A stretch of 64,000 bases of DNA from positions 232,754 to 296,753 of the forward strand of contig NW_027473473.1 in NCBI RefSeq assembly GCF_050947335.1, read 5' to 3'. Source of the stretch: Megachile rotundata (lineage: Eukaryota > Arthropoda > Insecta > Hymenoptera > Megachilidae). The position numbers and the translations under genes are program-made. The notes under the pieces were generated by a model. It saw nothing but the letters and a program-made list of their open reading frames with translations, was not told the origin of the DNA and searched no databases. Of the stretch, positions 50,301 through 62,002 are shown in pieces. The stretch's first letter is position 1. Each line of letters starts with the position of its first letter.

Positions 50301-53300
50301 GATTGTGTGACCGTGATTGAGTGACCGTGATTGAGTGACCGTGATTGTGTGATCGCGTGATTGTGTGATTGTGTGATTGTGATTGTGTGATTGTGATTGT
50401 GTGATTGTGATTGTGTGATTGTGATTGTGTGATTGTGATTGTGTGATTGTGATTGTGTAATTGTGATTGTGTGATAGTGTCTGTGTGATTGTGTGAGTGT
50501 GTGATTGTGTGATTGTGTGATTGTGTGGTTGTGTGATTGTGTGACTGTGTGATTGTGTGATTGTGTGATTGTGCGATTGTGATTGTGTGATTGTGTGATT
50601 GTGTGATTGAGTGATTGTGTGCTTGTGTGATTGTGTGATTTTGTGATTGAGTGATTGTGTGATTGTGTGATTGTGTGATTGTGTGAATGTGTGATTGTGT
50701 GACCGTGATTGTGTGATTGATGATTGTGTGATTGTGTGATTGTGTGATTGTGTGATTGTGTGATTGTGTGATTGTGTTACCGTTATTGTGTGACCGTGAT
50801 TGTGTGGTTGCGACTGTGTGATTGTGACTTTGTGATTGTGTGAGTGTGTTATTGTGTGATTGAGTGATTGTGTGACTGTGTGATTGTGTGATTGTGTGAT
50901 TTTGTGATTGTGTGATTGTGTGATTGTGTGACCGTGATTGTGTGACCGCGATTTTGTGACCGTGATTGTGTGACCGTGATTGAGTGACCGTGATTGAGTG
51001 ACCGTGATTGTGTGATTGTGTGATTGTGTGATTGTGTGATTGTCTGGTTGTGTGATTGTGTGACTGTGTGATTGTGTGATTGTGTGATTGTGCGATTGTG
51101 ATTGTGTGATTGTGTGATTGTGTGATTGTGTGACTGTGTGATTGTGTGATTGTGTGATTGTGTGATTGTGTGATTGTGTGGTTGTGTGATTGCGTGATTG
51201 TGTGATTGTGTGATTGTGTGATTGTGTGATTGAGTCATTGTGTGATTGTGTGATTGTGTGATTGTGTAATTGTGATTGTGCGATTGTGATTGTGTGATTG
51301 TGTGATTGTGTGATTGTGAGATTGTGTTATTGTGTGATTGTGTGGTTGTGCGATCGTGATTGTGTGATGGTGATTGTGTGATTGCGTGATTGTGATTGTG
51401 TGATTGTGTGACTGTGATTGTGTGACCGTGATTGTGTGACCGTAATTGTGTGATTGTGATTGTGTGATTGTGATTGTGTGATTGTGATTGTGTGATTGTG
51501 ATTGTGTGATTGTGATTGTGTGATTGTGATTGTGTGGTTGTGATTGTGTGATTGTGATTGTGTGATTGTGATTGTGTGATTGTGATTGTGTGATTGTGAT
51601 TGTGTGATTGTGATTGAGTGATTGTGTGATTGTGTGATTGTGTGATTGCGTGATTGTGTGAATGTGTGATTGTGAGACCGTGATTGTGTGATTGTGTGAT
51701 TGTGTGATTGTGAGATTGTGTGATTGTGTGATTTTGTGATTGTGTGATTGAGTTATGTGTGCTTGTGTGATTGTGTGGTTGTGTGATTGAGTGATTGTGT
51801 GCTTGTGTGATTGTGTGATTTTGTGATTGAGTGATTGTGTGATTGTGTGATTGTGTGATTGTGTGATTGTGTGATTGTGTGATTGTGTGATTGTGTGATT
51901 GTGTGATTGAGTGATTGTGTGCTTGTGTGATTGTGTGATTGTGTGATTGTGTGATTGTGTGATTGTGTGATTGTGTGATTGTGTGATTGTGTCATTGTGT
52001 GATTGTGTGATTGTGTGATTGTGTGATTGTGTGATTGTGTGATTGTGTGATTGTGTGATTGTGTGATTATGTGATTGTGTGATTGTGTGATTGTGTGATT
52101 GTGTGATTGTGTGATTGTGTGATAGTGTGATTGTGTGATTGTGTGATTGTGTGATTGTGTGATTGCGTGATTGTGTGGTTGTGCGATCGTGATTGTGTGA
52201 TCGTGATTGTGTGATTGCGTGATTGTGATTGTGTGATTGTGTGACTGCGATTGTGTGACCGTGATTGTGTGACCGTAATTGTGTGATCATGATTGTGTGA
52301 TCATGATTGTGTGACCGTGATTGTGTGATCGTGATTTTGTGATTATGTGATTGTGTGATTGTGTGAATGTGTGATTGTGTTACCGTTATTGTGTGACCGT
52401 GATTGTGTGGTTGAGACTGTGTGATTGTGATTGTGTGATTGTGTGAGTGTGTTATTGTGTGATTGAGTGATTGTGTGACTGTGTGATTGTGTGATTGTGT
52501 GATTTTGTGATTGTGTCATTGTGTGATTGTGTGACCGTGATTGTGTGACCGCGATTTTGTGACCGTGATTGTGTGACCGTGATTGAGTGACCGTGATTGA
52601 GTGACCGTGATTGTGTGATCGCGTGATTGTGTGATTGTGTGATTGTGATTGTGTGATTGTGATTGTGTGATTGTGATTGTGTGATTGTGATTGTGTGATT
52701 GTGATTGTGTGATTGTGATTGTGTAATTGTGATTGTGTGATAGTGTCTGTGTGATTGTGTGAGTGTGTGATTGTGTGATTGTGTGATTGTGTGGTTGTGT
52801 GATTGTGTGACTGTGTGATTGTGTGATTGTGTGATTGTGCGATTGTGATTGTGTGATTGTGTGATTGTGTGATTGAGTGATTGTGTGCTTGTGTGATTGT
52901 GTGATTTTGTGATTGAGTGATTGTGTGATTGTGTGATTGTGTGATTGTGTGAATGTGTGATTGTGTGACCGTGATTGTGTGATTGTGTGATTGTGTGATT
53001 GTGTGATTGTGTGATTGTGTGATTGTGTGATTGTGTGATTGTGTGATTGTGTGATTGTGTGATTGTGTGATTGTGTGATTGTGTGATTGTGTGATTGCGT
53101 GACTGTGTGGTTGTGCGATCGTGATTGTGTGATCGTGATTGTGTGATTGCGTGATTGTGATTGTGTGATTGTGTGACTGTGATTGTGTGACCGTGATTGT
53201 GTGACCGTGATTGTGTGATCATGATTGTGTGATCGTGATTGTGTGATCGTGATTGAGTGACCGTGATTGTGTCATCGTGATTTTGTGATTGTGTGATTGT

Positions 53301-54682
53301 GTGATTGTGTGAATGTGTGATTGTGTTACCGTTATTGTGTGACCGTGATTGTGTGGTTGCGACTGTGTGATTGTGACTGTGTGATTGTGTGAGTGTGTTA
53401 TTGTGTGATTGAGTGATTGTGTGACTGTGTGATTGTGTGATTGTGTGATTGTGTGATTTTGTGATTGTGTGATTGTGTGATTGTGTGACCGTGATTGTGT
53501 GACCGCGATTTTGTGACCGTGATTGTGTGACCGTGATTGAGTGACCGTGATTGTGTGATCGTGTGATTGTGTGATTGTGTGATTGTGATTGTGTGATTGT
53601 GATTGTGTGATTGTGATTGTGTGATTGTGATTGTGTGATTGTGATTGTGTGATTGTGATTGTGTGATTGTGATTGTGTGATTGTGATTGTGTGATTGTGA
53701 TTGTGTGAATGTGATTGTGTGATTGTGATTGTGTGATTGTGATTGTGTGACCGTAATTGTGTGATCATGATTGTGTGATCGTGATTGTGTGATCGTGATT
53801 GTGTGACCGTGATTGTGTGATCGTGATTTTGTGATTGTGTGATTGTGTGATTGTGTTACCGTTATTGTGTGACCGTGATTGTGTGGTTGCGACTGTGCGA
53901 TTGTGATTGTGTGATTGTGTGATTGTGTGATTGTGTGATTGTGTGACTGTGTGATTGTGTGATTGTGTGATTGTGTGATTGTGTGATTGTGATTGTGTGA
54001 TTGTGATTGTGTGATAGTGTCTGTGTGATTGTGTGAGTGTGTGATTGTGTGATTGTGTGATTGTGAGATTGTGTGATTGTGTGATTGAGTGATTGTGTGA
54101 TTGTGTGATTGTGTGATTATGTGATTGTGTGATTGTGTGATTGTGTGATTGTGTGATTGTGTGATTGTGTGATTGTGTGATTGTGTGATTGTGTGATTGC
54201 GTGATTGTGTGGTTGTGCGATCGTGATTGTGTGATCGTGATTGTGTGATTGCGTGATTGTGATTGTGTGATTGTGTGACTGTGATTGTGTGACCGTGATT
54301 GTGTGACCGTAATTGTGTGATCATGATTGTGTGATCGTGATTGTGTGATCGTGATTGTGTGACCGTGATTGTGTGATCGTGATTTTGTGATTGTGTGATT
54401 GTGTGATTGTGTTACCGTTATTGTGTGACCGTGATTGTGTGGTTGCGACTGTGTGATTGTGACTTTGTGATTGTGTGAGTGTGTTATTGTGTGATTGAGT
54501 GATTGTGTGACTGTGTGATTGTGTGATTGTGTGATTTTGTGATTGTGTGATTGTGTGATTGTGTGACCGTGATTGTGTGACCGCGATTTTGTGACCGTGA
54601 TTGTGTGACCGTGATTGAGTGACCGTGATTGAGTGACCGTGATTGTGTGATTGTGTGATTGTGTGATTGTGTGATTGTGTGG
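47393..54682 (+). repeat. 7.3-kb tandem duplication, copy A (7,290 bp)
   Basis: Landmarks 47675, 49105, 50115, 50778, 52381, 53327, 53857 and 54413. Private variants shared with copy B include GCGTGTTTG (48945), GTATGGTTG (49908), GAGACCG (51674), GACTGCGATTG (52246) and GTCATCG (53271). Compared with copy B it lacks one 14-mer in the run at 49361-49490 and two 8-mers in the run at 52981-53095. The block is itself composite: the GATTGAGTCATTG to GATGGTGATTG segment occurs twice in it (about 48367 and 51235). The left edge is set by A at 47392 against G at 54682. Confidence 0.87.
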
Positions 54683-57600
54683 TTGTGTGATTGTGTGATT
54701 GTGTGATAGTGTGATTGTGTGATTGTGTGATTGTGTGATTGTGTGATTGCGTGATTGTGTGGTTGTGCGATCGTGATTGTGTGATCGTGATTGTGTGATT
54801 GCGTGATTGTGATTGTGTGATTGTGTGACTGTGATTGTGTGACCGTGATTGTGTGACCGTAATTGTGTGATCATGATTGTGTGATCATGATTGTGTGACC
54901 GTGATTGTGTGATCGTGATTTTGTGATTATGTGATTGTGTGATTGTGTGAATGTGTGATTGTGTTACCGTTATTGTGTGACCGTGATTGTGTGGTTGCGA
55001 CTGTGTGGTTGTGATTGTGTGATTGTGTGAGTGTGTTATTGTGTGATTGAGTGATTGTGTGACTGTGTGATTGTGTGATTGTGTGATTTTGTGATTGTGT
55101 CATTGTGTGATTGTGTGACCGTGATTGTGTGACCGCGATTTTGTGACCGTGATTGTGTGACCGTGATTGAGTGACCGTGATTGAGTGACCGTGATTGTGT
55201 GATCGCGTGATTGTGTGATTGTGTGATTGTGATTGTGTGATTGTGATTGTGTGATTGTGATTGTGTGATTGTGATTGTGTGATTGTGATTGTGTGATTGT
55301 GATTGTGTAATTGTGATTGTGTGATAGTGTCTGTGTGATTGTGTGAGTGTGTGATTGTGTGATTGTGTGATTGTGTGGTTGTGTGATTGTGTGACTGTGT
55401 GATTGTGTGATTGTGTGATTGTGCGATTGTGATTGTGTGATTGTGTGATTGTGTGATTGTGTGATTGTGTGATTGTCTGGTTGTGTGATTGTGTGACTGT
55501 GTGATTGTGTGATTGTGTGATTGTGCGATTGTGATTGTGTGATTGTGTGATTGTGTGATTGTGTGACTGTGTGATTGTGTGATTGTGTGATTGTGTGATT
55601 GTGTGGTTGTGTGATTGCGTGATTGTGTGATTGTGTGATTGTGTGATTGTGTGATTGAGTCATTGTGTGATTGTGTGATTGTGTGATTGTGTAATTGTGA
55701 TTGTGCGATTGTGATTGTGTGATTGTGTGATTGTGTGATTGTGAGATTGTGTTATTGTGTGATTGTGTGGTTGTGCGATCGTGATTGTGTGATGGTGATT
55801 GTGTGATTGCGTGATTGTGATTGTGTGATTGTGTGACTGTGATTGTGTGACCGTGATTGTGTGACCGTAATTGTGTGATTGTGATTGTGTGATTGTGATT
55901 GTGTGATTGTGATTGTGTGATTGTGATTGTGTGGTTGTGATTGTGTGATTGTGATTGTGTGATTGTGATTGTGTGATTGTGATTGTGTGATTGTGATTGT
56001 GTGATTGTGATTGAGTGATTGTGTGATTGTGTGATTGTGTGATTGCGTGATTGTGTGAATGTGTGATTGTGTGACCGTGATTGTGTGATTGTGTGATTGT
56101 GTGATTGTGTGATTGTGTGATTGTGTGATTGTGTGATAGTGTGATTGTGTGATTGTGTGATTGTGTGATTGTGTGATTGCGTGATTGTGTGGTTGTGCGA
56201 TCGTGATTGTGTGATCGTGATTGTGTGATTGCGTGTTTGTGATTGTGTGATTGTGTGACTGTGATTGTGTGACCGTGATTGTGTGACCGTAATTGTGTGA
56301 TCATGATTGTGTGATCATGATTGTGTGACCGTGATTGTGTGATCGTGATTTTGTGATTATGTGATTGTGTGATTGTGTGAATGTGTGATTGTGTTACCGT
56401 TATTGTGTGACCGTGATTGTGTGGTTGCGACTGTGTGATTGTGATTGTGTGATTGTGTGAGTGTGTTATTGTGTGATTGAGTGATTGTGTGACTGTGTGA
56501 TTGTGTGATTGTGTGATTTTGTGATTGTGTCATTGTGTGATTGTGTGACCGTGATTGTGTGACCGCGATTTTGTGACCGTGATTGTGTGACCGTGATTGA
56601 GTGACCGTGATTGAGTGACCGTGATTGTGTGATCGCGTGATTGTGTGATTGTGTGATTGTGATTGTGTGATTGTGATTGTGTGATTGTGATTGTGTGATT
56701 GTGATTGTGTGATTGTGATTGTGTGATTGTGATTGTGTGATTGTGATTGTGTGATTGTGATTGTGTGATTGTGATTGTGTAATTGTGATTGTGTGATAGT
56801 GTCTGTGTGATTGTGTGAGTGTGTGATTGTGTGATTGTGTGATTGTGTGGTTGTGTGATTGTGTGACTGTGTGATTGTGTGATTGTGTGATTGTGCGATT
56901 GTGATTGTGTGATTGTGTGATTGTGTGATTGAGTGATTGTGTGCTTGTGTGATTGTGTGATTTTGTGATTGAGTGATTGTGTGATTGTGTGATTGTGTGA
57001 TTGTGTGATTGTGTGATTGTGTGATTGTGTGATTGTGTGATTGTGTCATTGTGTGATTGTGTGATTGTGTGATTGTGTGATTGTGTGATTGTGTGATTGT
57101 GTGATTGTGTGATTGTGTGATTGTGTGATTGTGTGATTGTGTGATTGTGTGATTGTGTGATAGTGTGATTGTGTGATTGTGTGATTGTGTGATTGTGTGA
57201 TTGCGTGATTGTATGGTTGTGCGATCGTGATTGTGTGATCGTGATTGTGTGATTGCGTGATTGTGATTGTGTGATTGTGTGACTGTGATTGTGTGACCGT
57301 GATTGTGTGACCGTAATTGTGTGATCATGATTGTGTGATCATGATTGTGTGACCGTGATTGTGTGATCGTGATTTTGTGATTATGTGATTGTGTGATTGT
57401 GTGAATGTGTGATTGTGTTACCGTTATTGTGTGACCGTGATTGTGTGGTTGCGACTGTGTGATTGTGATTGTGTGATTGTGTGAGTGTGTTATTGTGTGA
57501 TTGAGTGATTGTGTGACTGTGTGATTGTGTGATTGTGTGATTTTGTGATTGTGTCATTGTGTGATTGTGTGACCGTGATTGTGTGACCGCGATTTTGTGA

Positions 57601-60600
57601 CCGTGATTGTGTGACCGTGATTGAGTGACCGTGATTGAGTGACCGTGATTGTGTGATCGCGTGATTGTGTGATTGTGTGATTGTGATTGTGTGATTGTGA
57701 TTGTGTGATTGTGATTGTGTGATTGTGATTGTGTGATTGTGATTGTGTGATTGTGATTGTGTAATTGTGATTGTGTGATAGTGTCTGTGTGATTGTGTGA
57801 GTGTGTGATTGTGTGATTGTGTGATTGTGTGGTTGTGTGATTGTGTGACTGTGTGATTGTGTGATTGTGTGATTGTGCGATTGTGATTGTGTGATTGTGT
57901 GATTGTGTGATTGAGTGATTGTGTGCTTGTGTGATTGTGTGATTTTGTGATTGAGTGATTGTGTGATTGTGTGATTGTGTGATTGTGTGAATGTGTGATT
58001 GTGTGACCGTGATTGTGTGATTGATGATTGTGTGATTGTGTGATTGTGTGATTGTGTGATTGTGTGATTGTGTGATTGTGTTACCGTTATTGTGTGACCG
58101 TGATTGTGTGGTTGCGACTGTGTGATTGTGACTTTGTGATTGTGTGAGTGTGTTATTGTGTGATTGAGTGATTGTGTGACTGTGTGATTGTGTGATTGTG
58201 TGATTTTGTGATTGTGTGATTGTGTGATTGTGTGACCGTGATTGTGTGACCGCGATTTTGTGACCGTGATTGTGTGACCGTGATTGAGTGACCGTGATTG
58301 AGTGACCGTGATTGTGTGATTGTGTGATTGTGTGATTGTGTGATTGTCTGGTTGTGTGATTGTGTGACTGTGTGATTGTGTGATTGTGTGATTGTGCGAT
58401 TGTGATTGTGTGATTGTGTGATTGTGTGATTGTGTGACTGTGTGATTGTGTGATTGTGTGATTGTGTGATTGTGTGATTGTGTGGTTGTGTGATTGCGTG
58501 ATTGTGTGATTGTGTGATTGTGTGATTGTGTGATTGAGTCATTGTGTGATTGTGTGATTGTGTGATTGTGTAATTGTGATTGTGCGATTGTGATTGTGTG
58601 ATTGTGTGATTGTGTGATTGTGAGATTGTGTTATTGTGTGATTGTGTGGTTGTGCGATCGTGATTGTGTGATGGTGATTGTGTGATTGCGTGATTGTGAT
58701 TGTGTGATTGTGTGACTGTGATTGTGTGACCGTGATTGTGTGACCGTAATTGTGTGATTGTGATTGTGTGATTGTGATTGTGTGATTGTGATTGTGTGAT
58801 TGTGATTGTGTGATTGTGATTGTGTGATTGTGATTGTGTGGTTGTGATTGTGTGATTGTGATTGTGTGATTGTGATTGTGTGATTGTGATTGTGTGATTG
58901 TGATTGTGTGATTGTGATTGAGTGATTGTGTGATTGTGTGATTGTGTGATTGCGTGATTGTGTGAATGTGTGATTGTGAGACCGTGATTGTGTGATTGTG
59001 TGATTGTGTGATTGTGAGATTGTGTGATTGTGTGATTTTGTGATTGTGTGATTGAGTTATGTGTGCTTGTGTGATTGTGTGGTTGTGTGATTGAGTGATT
59101 GTGTGCTTGTGTGATTGTGTGATTTTGTGATTGAGTGATTGTGTGATTGTGTGATTGTGTGATTGTGTGATTGTGTGATTGTGTGATTGTGTGATTGTGT
59201 GATTGTGTGATTGAGTGATTGTGTGCTTGTGTGATTGTGTGATTGTGTGATTGTGTGATTGTGTGATTGTGTGATTGTGTGATTGTGTGATTGTGTCATT
59301 GTGTGATTGTGTGATTGTGTGATTGTGTGATTGTGTGATTGTGTGATTGTGTGATTGTGTGATTGTGTGATTATGTGATTGTGTGATTGTGTGATTGTGT
59401 GATTGTGTGATTGTGTGATTGTGTGATAGTGTGATTGTGTGATTGTGTGATTGTGTGATTGTGTGATTGCGTGATTGTGTGGTTGTGCGATCGTGATTGT
59501 GTGATCGTGATTGTGTGATTGCGTGATTGTGATTGTGTGATTGTGTGACTGCGATTGTGTGACCGTGATTGTGTGACCGTAATTGTGTGATCATGATTGT
59601 GTGATCATGATTGTGTGACCGTGATTGTGTGATCGTGATTTTGTGATTATGTGATTGTGTGATTGTGTGAATGTGTGATTGTGTTACCGTTATTGTGTGA
59701 CCGTGATTGTGTGGTTGAGACTGTGTGATTGTGATTGTGTGATTGTGTGAGTGTGTTATTGTGTGATTGAGTGATTGTGTGACTGTGTGATTGTGTGATT
59801 GTGTGATTTTGTGATTGTGTCATTGTGTGATTGTGTGACCGTGATTGTGTGACCGCGATTTTGTGACCGTGATTGTGTGACCGTGATTGAGTGACCGTGA
59901 TTGAGTGACCGTGATTGTGTGATCGCGTGATTGTGTGATTGTGTGATTGTGATTGTGTGATTGTGATTGTGTGATTGTGATTGTGTGATTGTGATTGTGT
60001 GATTGTGATTGTGTGATTGTGATTGTGTAATTGTGATTGTGTGATAGTGTCTGTGTGATTGTGTGAGTGTGTGATTGTGTGATTGTGTGATTGTGTGGTT
60101 GTGTGATTGTGTGACTGTGTGATTGTGTGATTGTGTGATTGTGCGATTGTGATTGTGTGATTGTGTGATTGTGTGATTGAGTGATTGTGTGCTTGTGTGA
60201 TTGTGTGATTTTGTGATTGAGTGATTGTGTGATTGTGTGATTGTGTGATTGTGTGAATGTGTGATTGTGTGACCGTGATTGTGTGATTGTGTGATTGTGT
60301 GATTGTGTGATTGTGTGATTGTGTGATTGTGTGATTGTGTGATTGTGTGATTGTGTGATTGTGTGATTGTGTGATTGTGTGATTGTGTGATTGTGTGATT
60401 GTGTGATTGTGTGATTGCGTGACTGTGTGGTTGTGCGATCGTGATTGTGTGATCGTGATTGTGTGATTGCGTGATTGTGATTGTGTGATTGTGTGACTGT
60501 GATTGTGTGACCGTGATTGTGTGACCGTGATTGTGTGATCATGATTGTGTGATCGTGATTGTGTGATCGTGATTGAGTGACCGTGATTGTGTCATCGTGA

Positions 60601-62002
60601 TTTTGTGATTGTGTGATTGTGTGATTGTGTGAATGTGTGATTGTGTTACCGTTATTGTGTGACCGTGATTGTGTGGTTGCGACTGTGTGATTGTGACTGT
60701 GTGATTGTGTGAGTGTGTTATTGTGTGATTGAGTGATTGTGTGACTGTGTGATTGTGTGATTGTGTGATTGTGTGATTTTGTGATTGTGTGATTGTGTGA
60801 TTGTGTGACCGTGATTGTGTGACCGCGATTTTGTGACCGTGATTGTGTGACCGTGATTGAGTGACCGTGATTGTGTGATCGTGTGATTGTGTGATTGTGT
60901 GATTGTGATTGTGTGATTGTGATTGTGTGATTGTGATTGTGTGATTGTGATTGTGTGATTGTGATTGTGTGATTGTGATTGTGTGATTGTGATTGTGTGA
61001 TTGTGATTGTGTGATTGTGATTGTGTGAATGTGATTGTGTGATTGTGATTGTGTGATTGTGATTGTGTGACCGTAATTGTGTGATCATGATTGTGTGATC
61101 GTGATTGTGTGATCGTGATTGTGTGACCGTGATTGTGTGATCGTGATTTTGTGATTGTGTGATTGTGTGATTGTGTTACCGTTATTGTGTGACCGTGATT
61201 GTGTGGTTGCGACTGTGCGATTGTGATTGTGTGATTGTGTGATTGTGTGATTGTGTGATTGTGTGACTGTGTGATTGTGTGATTGTGTGATTGTGTGATT
61301 GTGTGATTGTGATTGTGTGATTGTGATTGTGTGATAGTGTCTGTGTGATTGTGTGAGTGTGTGATTGTGTGATTGTGTGATTGTGAGATTGTGTGATTGT
61401 GTGATTGAGTGATTGTGTGATTGTGTGATTGTGTGATTATGTGATTGTGTGATTGTGTGATTGTGTGATTGTGTGATTGTGTGATTGTGTGATTGTGTGA
61501 TTGTGTGATTGTGTGATTGCGTGATTGTGTGGTTGTGCGATCGTGATTGTGTGATCGTGATTGTGTGATTGCGTGATTGTGATTGTGTGATTGTGTGACT
61601 GTGATTGTGTGACCGTGATTGTGTGACCGTAATTGTGTGATCATGATTGTGTGATCGTGATTGTGTGATCGTGATTGTGTGACCGTGATTGTGTGATCGT
61701 GATTTTGTGATTGTGTGATTGTGTGATTGTGTTACCGTTATTGTGTGACCGTGATTGTGTGGTTGCGACTGTGTGATTGTGACTTTGTGATTGTGTGAGT
61801 GTGTTATTGTGTGATTGAGTGATTGTGTGACTGTGTGATTGTGTGATTGTGTGATTTTGTGATTGTGTGATTGTGTGATTGTGTGACCGTGATTGTGTGA
61901 CCGCGATTTTGTGACCGTGATTGTGTGACCGTGATTGAGTGACCGTGATTGAGTGACCGTGATTGTGTGATTGTGTGATTGTGTGATTGTGTGATTGTCT
62001 GG
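54683..62002 (+). repeat. 7.3-kb tandem duplication, copy B (7,320 bp)
   Basis: Landmarks 54965, 56395, 57419, 58082, 59685, 60647, 61177 and 61733 match copy A at offsets 7,290 (first two), 7,304 (next three) and 7,320 (last three). The +14 step falls inside the 14-mer run at about 56651-56794, and the +16 step inside the pure 8-mer run at about 60285-60415. Near the end, 61999 is C (GTCTGGTTG) where copy A has G at 54679; the copies part at 54699/62019. The length difference, 30 bp, is exactly 14 + 8 + 8. Confidence 0.87.
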
